Made by a program: the position numbers and the translations under genes. A model generated the notes under the pieces. That model ran no database searches. It saw only the letters and a list, made by a program, of their open reading frames with translations, and had not been told where the DNA came from. Below, piece by piece: positions 8,824 through 19,486 of a DNA stretch of 64,000 nucleotides. The stretch's first letter is position 1, and every line of letters starts with the position of its first letter. This DNA is from Pseudomonadota bacterium (GTDB lineage Bacteria; Pseudomonadota; Alphaproteobacteria; Sphingomonadales; Sphingomonadaceae): NCBI GenBank assembly GCA_021849075.1, contig JAJZTH010000003.1:1-64000 (forward strand), in the 5' to 3' direction.

Positions 8824-10884
8824 ATGACCGATCAAATGCAGCCTCCTGTCGCGCAGCGCCATCCCCACAGCTTCACGCATCATGGCATTACGGTGGACGA
8901 TCCCTACGCATGGCTGCGCGACCCGGGCTATCCCGATGTTCAGGACAAGGATGTGCTGGCCTATCTGGAGGCGGAGAATGGCTGGTTCGAGGGCGCGATG
9001 GCGCCGCACAAGCCTCTGCTCGACACGCTGTTTCAGGAGATGAAGGGGCGCATCAAGGAGGATGACCAGTCAGTTCCGCAGAAGGATGGCGACTATATAT
9101 ACTGGCGCGCATTCGAAACCGGGGCGCAATATCGCAAATGGTATCGCAAGCCCGTGGCGGGCGGCGAGGATCAGTTGATTCTGGACGAGCCAGCGCTGGC
9201 GGAGGGCCATGAGTTTTTCCGGTTGGGCGCAATGTCGGTCAGCCCGGACGGACGCTATCTGGCCTATGCCATCGACACCAACGGGTCGGAACGGTTCGAG
9301 GCGCGGATCAAGGATCTGTTTTCGGGCGAAATATTGCCCGAAGTCATTCCTGACACGCTGTCGTCGCTGGTGTGGACCAGCGATTCAAAGGGACTGCTCT
9401 ATGGTCTGGCCAACGAAAACTGGCGAACCGACAATGCGCGGCTGCACTGGCTGGGCCAGAGTGTCGAGAGCGACGTCGAACTGTTCCATGAGGATGACGA
9501 GGGCTTCCGCGTCTCCATCGGCCTTACGTCATCGGAAAAATGGATCGTCATCGCGACCGGCGATCATGTCACCAGCGAAGCCTGGCTGATCCCGGCCGAC
9601 AATCCCACGGCTGCGCCTTTACTGGTCGCGGCGCGCAAGCCCGGCCGCGAATATGATGTCGATGAGCATGAAGGCACGCTCTACATCAAGACCAACGACA
9701 CCCACCCCAATTTCCGGCTGGTGACGGCGACGCTGGACGCGCCCGACCAGTGGGAAGAAGTGATCGGCGCGGACGCGCATTTCTACCTGACCGATTTCAC
9801 CCTGTTCAAGACCTTCTACGTCACTGAAGGGCGGCAGGACGGCCTAGACCAGATCGAGTTGCGCGATTACGCCACACACAGCGCCAAGCGCATCGCCTTC
9901 CCGGAAGCCAGTTATTCGGCATCGCTGGACGATAATCCCGAATATGACGTGACGAAGCTGCGCATCGGCTATGAATCCATGGTCACGCCCGACACCATCT
10001 ATGACTATCATCTGGAAACGGGTGCGCTGGAGGTTCTGAAAGTTCAGGAAATTCCGTCGGGCTATGACGCGGCGGGATATGCCGCCGAACGACTGATGAT
10101 CGCGGCGCGTGACGGCACGCAGATTCCGGTGTCGATCGTCTATCCCAGGGATTTCCCCCGCGACGGCAGCGCGCCGCTGCACCTTTATGGCTATGGCGCT
10201 TATGGGCTGGCGATGGAGCCGGGCTTTTCGACCAGCCGACTTTCACTGCTCGATCGCGGCTTTGCCTTTGCCATCGCCCATATTCGCGGCGGCGACGATC
10301 TGGGCCAGCAATGGTATCTGGACGGCAAGCTGGACAAGCGCACCAACACCTTCACCGATTTCGTCGATGTCGCAAAGGGGCTGATCGACCTTGGCTATTC
10401 GTCCAAGGGGCGGATCAGCATTTCGGGCGGATCGGCCGGCGGCGAACTGATGGGCGCGGTAATCAACAGCGATCCCGACCTGTGGGGCGCGGTGGTGGCG
10501 CATGTGCCCTTTGTCGACGTGCTCAACACCATGCTGGACGAGACGCTGCCGCTGACGCCGGGCGAATGGCCCGAATGGGGCAATCCGATCGAGGATGAGG
10601 CCGCGTTCAAGACGATCCAGTCCTATGATCCCTATACCCATGTCCGCGCGCAGGATTATCCGCCGCTGATGGTTACGGCGGGTCTCAATGATCCGCGCGT
10701 CACCTATTGGGAGCCGGCCAAATGGGTGGCGAAGCTGCGCGCGACCAAGACCGACAACAATATCCTGCTGCTCAAGACCAATATGGGCGCGGGGCATGGC
10801 GGCAAGTCGGGTCGCTTTGAAAGCCTGCACGAGACGGCGGAGGAATTCGCCTTCATCCTGTGGCAGTTGAAGGTGGAAGGCTGA
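8824..10884 (+). CDS. ptrB: S9A peptidase, oligopeptidase B
   Basis: 686 residues. An N-terminal beta-propeller domain (about 80-410) precedes an alpha/beta hydrolase domain with GGSAGG nucleophile motif (Ser537), an Asp in GLNDPRV and a His in GAGHGG. The PtrB-type sequence (VAQRHPHSFTHHGITVDDPYAWL) and cytosolic localisation fit oligopeptidase B, which cuts short peptides after basic residues. The ribosome-binding site before 8824 is weak. The next gene starts at the last base of this stop codon (TGATG), so translation is probably coupled. Confidence 0.92.
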   Translation: MTDQMQPPVAQRHPHSFTHHGITVDDPYAWLRDPGYPDVQDKDVLAYLEAENGWFEGAMAPHKPLLDTLFQEMKGRIKEDDQSVPQKDGDYIYWRAFETGAQYRKWYRKPVAGGEDQLILDEPALAEGHEFFRLGAMSVSPDGRYLAYAIDTNGSERFEARIKDLFSGEILPEVIPDTLSSLVWTSDSKGLLYGLANENWRTDNARLHWLGQSVESDVELFHEDDEGFRVSIGLTSSEKWIVIATGDHVTSEAWLIPADNPTAAPLLVAARKPGREYDVDEHEGTLYIKTNDTHPNFRLVTATLDAPDQWEEVIGADAHFYLTDFTLFKTFYVTEGRQDGLDQIELRDYATHSAKRIAFPEASYSASLDDNPEYDVTKLRIGYESMVTPDTIYDYHLETGALEVLKVQEIPSGYDAAGYAAERLMIAARDGTQIPVSIVYPRDFPRDGSAPLHLYGYGAYGLAMEPGFSTSRLSLLDRGFAFAIAHIRGGDDLGQQWYLDGKLDKRTNTFTDFVDVAKGLIDLGYSSKGRISISGGSAGGELMGAVINSDPDLWGAVVAHVPFVDVLNTMLDETLPLTPGEWPEWGNPIEDEAAFKTIQSYDPYTHVRAQDYPPLMVTAGLNDPRVTYWEPAKWVAKLRATKTDNNILLLKTNMGAGHGGKSGRFESLHETAEEFAFILWQLKVEG

Positions 10885-11285
10885 TGGCGTCGAGCTTCAC
10901 CCGGCAGTTCATCGCACAGGCCCAGCATATTGACGTGCTGGGCCATGTGAACAATGCGGTGTGGGTGCAATGGATGGAGCAATTGTCGGTCGAACATTGG
11001 ATGACCGACGCCGACCCGGCCCATGTCGACGCCTATATCTGGGTCGTGACCCGGCATGAGGTCGATTATCGCGGCAATGTGGTCGAGGGTGACGTCGTCA
11101 GCGGGCGGACATGGATCCCCGAAGGTCCGCGTGGCGCGCGGTTCGACCGGTTCATCGAATTTACCGGGCCGGACGGCAAGGTGAAAGTCGCCGCAAAATC
11201 GACATGGGCCATGATCGACAAGGAAAGTGGCCGGTTGATGCGGGTTCCCGCGGAAGTCGCAGCCCCTTTCCTGAACGCCAGATAA
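10884..11285 (+). CDS. acyl-CoA thioesterase (4HBT hotdog fold)
   Basis: 133 residues. The segment AQHIDVLGHVNNAVWVQWME matches the YbgC/4-hydroxybenzoyl-CoA thioesterase active-site pattern with catalytic Asp and a following HVNN, giving a hotdog-fold thioesterase that hydrolyses acyl-CoA thioesters. Substrate is not determined. The ATG overlaps the ptrB stop by one base, so it is the second gene of a two-gene operon; no functional link between the two is evident. Confidence 0.87.
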   Translation: MASSFTRQFIAQAQHIDVLGHVNNAVWVQWMEQLSVEHWMTDADPAHVDAYIWVVTRHEVDYRGNVVEGDVVSGRTWIPEGPRGARFDRFIEFTGPDGKVKVAAKSTWAMIDKESGRLMRVPAEVAAPFLNAR

Positions 11286-11346
11286 AGGAACCGCCAGACA
11301 AAGATGTCCGTTTCTACCGCCATCATCAATAAGAATGGAGAGAAAC

Positions 11347-11970
11347 ATGAAGAACATCTTCAAGTCTACCATGGGCGGCCTTCTCGCCGCTTCGGCTCTT
11401 GCGCTGACCGCCAGTCCGGCATTTGCCGGCGATGAAGAGCGCGCCCTTGCCGCGATCGCGCAGGCGCAGGGCAAGATCAATGCCGCCCAGCGCCTGCCCG
11501 CCAACGGCACGTCGCCTGACCTGCTGGCTAGAGCGCAGGCATCGTTGCGACTGGCGCAGGAAAGCTACAAGAGCGGCAAGGAACAGGCCGCGATCAAATC
11601 CGCCGTCGAGGCGCAGCAATATGCCGACACCATGATCGGCGAAAATCAGCAGCAGGCCAATGCCGACGCCCAGCTGCAGGCGCAGGCGACGGTGGATGCA
11701 CAGTCTGAGGCCAATGCCGCCAATGCCCGCGCCGACGCCGCCGAACAGGCCGCCGCCTCCGCCGCGATGGACGCGCAGGCCGCCCGCAATGCCGCCGCAG
11801 CGGCCGCCGCCCGCCCGGCCACGACCACTGTGACGACCGAAACGGTGAAGACCGCCAGCGCCGCACGCAGTACGCCCAAGCGCAAGATCGTCCGCAAGAC
11901 CACCAGCAGCGCGCCGCGCACGGCCTCTGCGGAACAGACGACCACCACGGTCACAACGTCACAGAATTAA
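11347..11970 (+). CDS. exported alanine-rich protein, DUF4398-like
   Basis: 207 residues with a clear signal peptide (MKNIFKSTMGGLLAASALAL, cleavage after AFA). The mature N-terminal half is helical with repeated Ala/Gln heptads (LARAQASLRLAQESY, AAIKSAVEAQQYAD), resembling DUF4398 envelope proteins; the middle is a nearly pure Ala/Gln/Asp helix and the C-terminus is Thr/Ser/Lys-rich and probably disordered. GGAG lies eight bases before the start. Likely a periplasmic coiled-coil protein. It stands alone between the thioesterase and the convergent ABC exporter. Confidence 0.65.
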   Translation: MKNIFKSTMGGLLAASALALTASPAFAGDEERALAAIAQAQGKINAAQRLPANGTSPDLLARAQASLRLAQESYKSGKEQAAIKSAVEAQQYADTMIGENQQQANADAQLQAQATVDAQSEANAANARADAAEQAAASAAMDAQAARNAAAAAAARPATTTVTTETVKTASAARSTPKRKIVRKTTSSAPRTASAEQTTTTVTTSQN

Positions 11971-11995
11971 GCCAAGAGGGGATTCGGTGGGCCGT

Positions 11996-13840
11996 TCAGC
12001 GGTCCACCACCTCGAATATATCCGCTATGCCCGGTTCGCCGGGCATATCCTCCCGCTCCTGCGCCTGACGCGCCCACATGGTCGCGTAAAGACCGTCCGC
12101 GCGGACCAGATCGGCATGGCGGCCCCGCTCCACGATCACCCCCTTGTCCAGCACGATGATCTCGTCGGCGTCGACCACGGTCGACAGGCGATGCGCCACC
12201 ACCAAAGTCGTGCGTTTGCGGCTGATGTCGCGCAACACGGTCTGGATTTCGGTTTCGGTGCGGCTGTCGAGCGCGCTGGTCGCTTCGTCCAGCACCAGCA
12301 CCGGCGGGGCTTTGAGCAAAGTACGGGCGATGGCCACGCGCTGCTTTTCCCCGCCCGATAGTTTGAGGCCGCGTTCGCCGACGCGGGTGTCATAGCCTTT
12401 GGGCAGGTCCATGATGAAGTCGTGGATCGACGCGGCCGTTGCCGCCGCCTCAATTTCGTCCTGGGTCGCGCCTTCGCGGCCATAGCCGATATTATAGCCG
12501 ACCGTGTCGTTGAAGAGGACCATGTCCTGCGGCACGATGCCGATCGCGGCGCGCAGTGATGCTTGCGTCACGGCGGATATGTCCTGCCCGTCGATCGTGA
12601 CCTGTCCGCTCTGAATATCGTAAAAGCGGAAGAGGATGCGGGCGATGGTGGATTTGCCAGCACCCGAAGGGCCGACGATGGCGAGCGTCTTGCCGGCCGG
12701 CACCGTGAAGCTGACGCCGTGCAGGATTTCGCGTTCGGGATCATAGCCGAAACGCACCGCGTCGAAGCGGACTTCGCCGCCCGCGACATGCAGCGCCGGC
12801 GCATCGGGCGCGTCGGCAACCTCCGTGCGGGTGTCGATCAGCTTGTACATCGCCTCCATGTCGATCAGGCCCTGACGGATGGTGCGATAGACCATGCCGA
12901 GCAGGTCGAGCGGGCGGAAAAGCTGTGACAACAGGGTGTTCACCAGCACCACGTCGCCGGTGGTGAACTGGCCATGGCTCCAGCCCCAGACGCTGTACGC
13001 CATGGCCCCGGCTATCATCAGATTGGTGATGAGCGACTGGCCGATATTGAGCCAGGCGAGGCTGTTTTCGGACTTTACCGCCGCGCGGGCATAATCGCGC
13101 ATGGCCGCGCCATAGCGTTTCGCCTCGCGGTCTTCCGCGCCGAAATATTTGACCGTTTCGAAATTCAGCAGGCTGTCGACGGCATGGGCGACGGCGCTGG
13201 TGTCCATGTCCACCATGTCGCGGCGCAGCTGGTTGCGCCATTCGGTGACGGTGCGGGTGAACCAGATATAGGCGCTGACCATCACCACCGTCGCGGCGAC
13301 CAGGCCCGGGCCGAACTTCACCAGAAAGATGGCGCAGACGGCGACCAGTTCAAGGATCGTCGGCGCGATGTTGAACAGCAGGAAATAGAGCATGTTGTCG
13401 ATGCTCTTGGTGCCGCGCTCGACAATCTTGGTGACGGCGCCGGTGCGCCGGTCGAGGTGGAAGCGCAGCGACAGCCGGTGGAGATGGACGAAGACATCGT
13501 CGGCCAGCCGGCGGCTGGCCTCTTGCCCCACCTTTTCGAAGACGGCGTTGCGCAGATTGTCGAAGAAGACGCTGCCGAAACGCGCGCCGGCATAAGCGAC
13601 GACCAGCGCCATGGCGAGGCCGGCGGCCGGCTCCATCCCCGGGGCCATCCGGTCCACCGCAGCCTTGTAGGCGAAGGGCATGGCGAGGCTGACCGCCTTG
13701 GCCAGCAGGACGAAAGCCATGGCGAGGACGACGCGGCGACGCAGCGCGGGCGCATCGGCAGGCCAGAGATAGGGCAGGAAGCGGCGCAATGTCGCCCAGA
13801 TGGGCGGCGTGGGCGCGGATGTGGCGATGTCGGGCGGCAT
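11996..13840 (-). CDS. Atm1-type ABC exporter (permease-ATPase fusion)
   Basis: 614 residues. Six membrane helices in the first 330 residues are followed by a nucleotide-binding domain with Walker A GPSGAGKST, signature LSGGEKQ, Walker B VLVLDEATSALD and H-loop VVAHRLST. The N-terminal segment before the first helix and the domain order resemble Novosphingobium Atm1 and mitochondrial ABCB7 proteins, which export glutathione-derived sulfur compounds or metal-glutathione conjugates. Substrate inference rests on that resemblance. Single gene, convergent to the DUF4398-like gene. Confidence 0.87.
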   Translation of the reverse strand: MPPDIATSAPTPPIWATLRRFLPYLWPADAPALRRRVVLAMAFVLLAKAVSLAMPFAYKAAVDRMAPGMEPAAGLAMALVVAYAGARFGSVFFDNLRNAVFEKVGQEASRRLADDVFVHLHRLSLRFHLDRRTGAVTKIVERGTKSIDNMLYFLLFNIAPTILELVAVCAIFLVKFGPGLVAATVVMVSAYIWFTRTVTEWRNQLRRDMVDMDTSAVAHAVDSLLNFETVKYFGAEDREAKRYGAAMRDYARAAVKSENSLAWLNIGQSLITNLMIAGAMAYSVWGWSHGQFTTGDVVLVNTLLSQLFRPLDLLGMVYRTIRQGLIDMEAMYKLIDTRTEVADAPDAPALHVAGGEVRFDAVRFGYDPEREILHGVSFTVPAGKTLAIVGPSGAGKSTIARILFRFYDIQSGQVTIDGQDISAVTQASLRAAIGIVPQDMVLFNDTVGYNIGYGREGATQDEIEAAATAASIHDFIMDLPKGYDTRVGERGLKLSGGEKQRVAIARTLLKAPPVLVLDEATSALDSRTETEIQTVLRDISRKRTTLVVAHRLSTVVDADEIIVLDKGVIVERGRHADLVRADGLYATMWARQAQEREDMPGEPGIADIFEVVDR

Positions 13841-14034
13841 TGGCGTCTACTTAGGCGCTATTGCGCAATTATCCAATGCCGGGCGGTCCCCGATGGATGA
13901 GACGCCCCCGCCTCCTTTCGCTTAACTTCGCATATTTCCCGCCGAATAAGACATAATGTTATACAAGGCTGATCCTATCTTGCGCCGGCTTGGCTGATCG
14001 CAGGATAAACTTGATCATCAGAATAGGACAGGCA

Positions 14035-14556
14035 TCATTCGCTGACATCGGGGCAGGGCGCAGCCCGCGTTTCCTCCTTGCCGGCACTGAACCAGCGCGC
14101 CTTGTCTGCATCAGCCTCGTCATCGAAATAGCAGATTTCCGCCGCGCCGCTCTTTGGGTCGACCAGCGTCACCCATTGATGCGGGCCGCAATTATGCGCC
14201 TCGCATGCCCAGGAGGCGATCCGACCGTCGACCATGGCGATCGGCGTGGAGGGACCGTCGCCTTCCAGCACCCATTTGCGCACATCCTTGTCGCCGACCG
14301 CCGCCGTCACCGCCGCAACTATCGCGGGATCGTCATGCCAGCTGCTGTCGCCGACCTTGTCGAACGGATAATGGCCGACATAGCGGGCGAAATCGGCTGC
14401 GGGGACCGGGGTCGCCACATTGGCGGGGGCGGCGGCATTGGCCGTTTCGCTCGTCGCATTCGGGGCGGCTACATTGTCCGCCTTCTCCCCGCCGGTGCAG
14501 GCGGCCAGCGCAAGCGGCGCGAGCAGCATCATGGCGGAAGGGAGCAGACGGGTCAT
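14035..14556 (-). CDS. putative lipoprotein
   Basis: 173 residues. MTRLLPSAMMLLAPLALAAC is a lipoprotein signal with lipobox LAAC, so the mature protein is membrane-anchored. After an Ala/Asn-rich linker comes a compact domain with W, D and G-rich motifs (FARYVGHYPFDKVGDSSW, SWACEAHNCGPHQWVTLVD) and a pair of Cys that may form a disulfide. Family not recognised. AAGGA six bases upstream supports the ATG at 14556 over longer forms up to 14661. Divergent from the next gene by 140 bases. Confidence 0.6.
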   Translation of the reverse strand: MTRLLPSAMMLLAPLALAACTGGEKADNVAAPNATSETANAAAPANVATPVPAADFARYVGHYPFDKVGDSSWHDDPAIVAAVTAAVGDKDVRKWVLEGDGPSTPIAMVDGRIASWACEAHNCGPHQWVTLVDPKSGAAEICYFDDEADADKARWFSAGKEETRAAPCPDVSE

Positions 14557-14696
14557 GGGCGATCCTTGGGCCGGAAGGGATGGTGATCGCCGCATGGTGC
14601 GGCCTTGCGCGCGGCGAGGCAAGAGCGCGCGGCGGAAAAGCCGGCGCGGATCGTCTAACACAGGGATCTCCCCTTATCCCGAAAGGCTTGGTCCCC

Positions 14697-15146
14697 ATGC
14701 GCCTGATGATGCCCGCCGCCCTGCTCCTCTCGATCGCCCTCCCTTCCGTTGCGCAGGCGCAGAGTGCCCCAAAAGCCGCCGACGGGCCGTTGAAGGTAGA
14801 AAATTACTATCGGATCAAATGGGGCGGCATGGGCGAATTTCTGCGCGTTTATCACAAGCAGCATGAGGCGTTGCTGCGCGAGATGATGCGGCAGGGCTAT
14901 ATCAGCGACGTCGTGATGGAAATGCCCTTCACCCATATGGGCGGCAGCACCCGATGGGATGTGCGCACCACCATCACCTATAAACATGGCGCAGACGGGG
15001 TGGGCGCGGGCGAAACCTATAAGGCGGCGATGGCGGCGGCCAAGGCGCGGATGTTCCCCGACAAGGCAGCGTTCGATGCCGAAGAAGCCAAGCGCATGGT
15101 GGTGACGGAGGATCATTGGGACGTCGTGCTGGAACCCGCACCCTGA
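14697..15146 (+). CDS. exported protein of unknown function
   Basis: 149 residues with a signal peptide (MRLMMPAALLLSIALPSVAQ, cleavage after AQA). The mature part begins VENYYRIKWGGMGEFLRVYH, a pattern reminiscent of ferredoxin-like dimeric alpha/beta-barrel proteins such as NIPSNAP or antibiotic-biosynthesis monooxygenases, but the resemblance is loose. AAAGG upstream of the start supports the choice. Periplasmic role unknown. Confidence 0.6.
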   Translation: MRLMMPAALLLSIALPSVAQAQSAPKAADGPLKVENYYRIKWGGMGEFLRVYHKQHEALLREMMRQGYISDVVMEMPFTHMGGSTRWDVRTTITYKHGADGVGAGETYKAAMAAAKARMFPDKAAFDAEEAKRMVVTEDHWDVVLEPAP

Positions 15147-15249
15147 CGCGGCGTCTCAACAGACTATCTCGAATTGCCCCCTTCCCCTTTGCTGCAACGC
15201 GCGGCATGGTAGGGCAGTCGCGGCGCATCGCAGGAGGCAAGGCAGGCGC

Positions 15250-15942
15250 ATGTTGGGATCTTTGTGGAATCGGATTTTCGGGTCGAAGTCTGAGAGCAAG
15301 GAACAAGAAGCGCCTTCCCCATGTACAGCGCCGGCCCCCGCCCCCGATACCCGCTATGATCCCGTCGCCGCGCTGCGCGATCTGGTGCGGCGCGATGTGG
15401 CCGGCGGCTTTTATGACGATGACGCCATCCTGACCAACGCCAATGAGGTGTTCGAGGAGGAACTGCCCCGGCCAATGTTGCGGGTGGAGGCGTCCGCCGC
15501 ACTGCGCGCCGCGCTGGCCGAGCATCGCGCCGCCGAGCGGGACTGGGACGAGATCACCGATTGCGACCGGCTGGACGCCGCCTTCGCCGCGCTGGAGGAA
15601 GGCGGCATCATCGCCCGGCAGAATTTCACCTGTTGCGGCACATGCGGCGCATCGGAAATCTGGGACGAGGTGGAGGAAGCGCAGAAGGAAGGCGTCGCCA
15701 CGCAGGGCTATGCCTTTTTCCACATGCAGGACACGGAATCGGCGATCGAGGGCCATGGGCTGTACCTGAATTACGGTGCATGCGAGGAAGGCGAAGCCGC
15801 CGCGATCGCCGTGGGTCATCGCATCGTCGCCGCGCTGGAAGCGCAAGGGCTGGGTACGGAATGGGACGGCAGCTGGAGCCAGCGGATCAGCGTGGCGATG
15901 GTGTGGAAGAAGCGGCGCGGGCTGGTGACGATCGCGGACTGA
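15250..15942 (+). CDS. DUF6891-like protein
   Basis: 230 residues, acidic, no signal peptide. A proline-rich linker follows a short basic N-terminus. The core has a CCGTCG cysteine cluster in QNFTCCGTCGASEIWDE and a segment GYAFFHMQDTESA; together these match, from memory, the DUF6891 pattern. The CCxxC cluster could bind a metal. Biochemical role unknown. Converges on the Doc toxin gene with 6 bases between ends. Confidence 0.55.
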   Translation: MLGSLWNRIFGSKSESKEQEAPSPCTAPAPAPDTRYDPVAALRDLVRRDVAGGFYDDDAILTNANEVFEEELPRPMLRVEASAALRAALAEHRAAERDWDEITDCDRLDAAFAALEEGGIIARQNFTCCGTCGASEIWDEVEEAQKEGVATQGYAFFHMQDTESAIEGHGLYLNYGACEEGEAAAIAVGHRIVAALEAQGLGTEWDGSWSQRISVAMVWKKRRGLVTIAD

Positions 15943-15948
15943 GCGGGG

Positions 15949-16356
15949 TCAGAGGCGGGTGAGGTTCTGGCGGAACCAGTCGGACAGTTCTTCTTCGCTG
16001 AGTTGACCGGCGGCAAAGGCCAGCATTTTCTGGGTCGCATCCGTCGCATCAAAAGACAAAGCGACATCGTTGAGCGCCAGAAACAGGCGGGCCAGCACCC
16101 ACCCCGTGCGCTTGTTGCCATCGACAAAGGGATGGTTACGCACAACGCCGAAGGCATAGGCGGCGGCCAGCGCGCAACGATCATCCTGTCCATAAGTCCA
16201 TTGATTGATGGGCCGGGCGAGCGCGGATTCGAGCATGGCTTCGTCGCGCGTGCCGACGCCCCCGCCATGCTCGGCCAATTGTCGATCATGAATGGCGAGC
16301 GCGACCAGCTTTTCGATCCAGACAGGTTCGATACGGTTATCGTCCTGTACGGACAT
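15949..16356 (-). CDS. doc: Doc-family toxin (Fic/DOC fold)
   Basis: 135 residues. The Fic/Doc motif HPFVDGNKR is at residues 75-83 with the essential His75, Asp79 and Lys/Arg pair. Doc toxins phosphorylate elongation factor Tu and stop translation; Fic enzymes AMPylate. The Doc call rests on the short length and the xxHPFxDGNKRTG signature with no long C-terminal Fic extension. Preceded by its antitoxin with a 6-base gap. The antitoxin is of the AbrB/SpoVT type rather than the Phd type found with the classical phage P1 Doc. Confidence 0.85.
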   Translation of the reverse strand: MSVQDDNRIEPVWIEKLVALAIHDRQLAEHGGGVGTRDEAMLESALARPINQWTYGQDDRCALAAAYAFGVVRNHPFVDGNKRTGWVLARLFLALNDVALSFDATDATQKMLAFAAGQLSEEELSDWFRQNLTRL

Positions 16357-16362
16357 GGCCGC

Positions 16363-16590
16363 TTACTTCGCCAGCACGCGCAATATGTCGCGATCCTCGC
16401 GCATAATCTGTTCGGCGAGCGCCATTTTCGCCTCGAAATCGGGGTTGCCGGCAGTCAGACGCACGCCATCAGGCGCTTCGGTAACATAGAGCGTGTCACC
16501 GGGGCCGACGCGAAGTTGCGCCAGCAATTCCTTGGGCAGGATTACCCCGGCGCTGTTGCCTATCTTCGTGACTTTGAGGGGCATGTTCAT
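16363..16590 (-). CDS. AbrB/SpoVT-type antitoxin of the Doc module
   Basis: 75 residues. KVTKIGNSAGVILPKELL is the swapped-hairpin DNA-binding fold of the AbrB/MazE/SpoVT group. The C-terminal half (FEAKMALAEQIMREDRDIL) is the probable toxin-binding helix. It presumably neutralises the downstream Doc toxin and autoregulates. No ribosome-binding site precedes the ATG at 16590; instead a -10 hexamer ends six bases before it, which suggests leaderless translation. A second ATG two codons later is an alternative start. Confidence 0.85.
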   Translation of the reverse strand: MNMPLKVTKIGNSAGVILPKELLAQLRVGPGDTLYVTEAPDGVRLTAGNPDFEAKMALAEQIMREDRDILRVLAK

Positions 16591-16596
16591 ACGAGC

Positions 16597-16625
16597 GTTA
16601 TAACATGTGGACGAAGCCCGTTCAA
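16597..16625 (-). promoter_or_regulatory. promoter of the antitoxin-toxin operon, leaderless
   Basis: On the minus strand TTGAAC (16620-16625) and TATAAC (16597-16602) are exactly 17 bases apart, and the -10 box is followed by six bases and then the antitoxin ATG. Transcription would begin at or beside that ATG. The -10 box overlaps an 8-base palindrome GTTATAAC (16597-16604) that may be the autoregulatory operator. The -35 box overlaps the end of the ferredoxin-like gene at 16622. Confidence 0.6.
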
Positions 16626-16987
16626 TCTGGGTCGATCTGATGCCCCAGTCCTTCGGCACGCAAGCGCTCCGCCCAATCGGCCCGACAGTTTCGCGCGCGG
16701 ATGCAATCGACTTCGCCCACATGCATTGCATCAATCATCCGCGTCAGCTCTTCGTCCATTTCGGGCTGACGCGCGACGTAACAATGAGAATATGATCCAT
16801 CAGGCAACCATGCCAGAAGATCGGGCGCCACATCCTCCCATACACCGCAGGAGATGCAGCATCCGTCTTCAACATAGAAAGTGCCCGGCACATTGGCCGG
16901 ATGTGGCGGAGCAGGCGTATAAATCTGCGGCGTCGGTGCCTGCGGGATAAACCAGCGCAATAATTTATCCAGCAAAGCCCCGATCAT
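16622..16987 (-). CDS. small ferredoxin-like Cys-rich protein
   Basis: 121 residues. NVPGTFYVEDGCCISCGVW, with Cys at 43, 44 and 47, is followed by Cys69, Cys95 (EVDCIRA) and Cys101. The order resembles a [3Fe-4S]/[4Fe-4S] ferredoxin in which the first motif is CxxC and the last Cys lies in a V-x-CI segment, and a proline-rich N-terminal linker precedes it. A full CxxCxxCxxxCP motif is not visible, so cluster binding is uncertain. Located 12 bases downstream of thiC's far end on the same strand and upstream of the toxin module. No function assigned. Confidence 0.55.
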   Translation of the reverse strand: MIGALLDKLLRWFIPQAPTPQIYTPAPPHPANVPGTFYVEDGCCISCGVWEDVAPDLLAWLPDGSYSHCYVARQPEMDEELTRMIDAMHVGEVDCIRARNCRADWAERLRAEGLGHQIDPD

Positions 16988-16999
16988 CCGTCAACTCGC

Positions 17000-19095
<2,096 letters not shown>

Positions 19096-19195
19096 ACGGA
19101 CATAGACGATGTGATGGCGCAGGAAAAGCCCCCGCCCAGAAACCGAACCCGCCGGGGTTGCGGTGGAGACGGGCGCGCCCTAGTTTTCCCCTATC

Positions 19196-19486
19196 ATGAC
19201 GCAGGGGACCGATCCATCGACCAGAGCCGGGCGCAGGGCGTTACGGCATGAGATGCGCATGGTGGCGGTGCGGCCGCGCCGCTGGGGGTTATGGCTGCTG
19301 GCGATCGGCGCGCTATTGCTGATCGCGCCATCGGCCTTTGGCCTGCATAGCCTGATGGGCTGGTCCCCGATCTGGCTGGGGTTGATCGCGTGCCTTGCCG
19401 CCCTGCCCTTGCTGATCGCAGGGGCGGTGCTGCGGCGGCGCTACAGAAAGGGACAAATGATGGACTGGGGGACCGGACGTATATGA
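19196..19486 (+). CDS. small membrane protein of unknown family (96 aa)
   Basis: Two hydrophobic segments (about residues 31-50 and 57-77) joined by a short loop, with a basic N-terminus (RRALRHEMR) and a basic C-terminal RRRYRKGQ. Probably an inner-membrane hairpin. The stop overlaps the start of the prolyl oligopeptidase by four bases (ATGA), so the two genes are likely coupled. No family recognised. Confidence 0.6.
   Translation: MTQGTDPSTRAGRRALRHEMRMVAVRPRRWGLWLLAIGALLLIAPSAFGLHSLMGWSPIWLGLIACLAALPLLIAGAVLRRRYRKGQMMDWGTGRI

Noticed and set aside
12974..13900. Open frame of about 300 codons opposite the Atm1-type exporter
   Set aside because: Antisense shadow of a clear ABC exporter with intact Walker and signature motifs; no ribosome-binding site.
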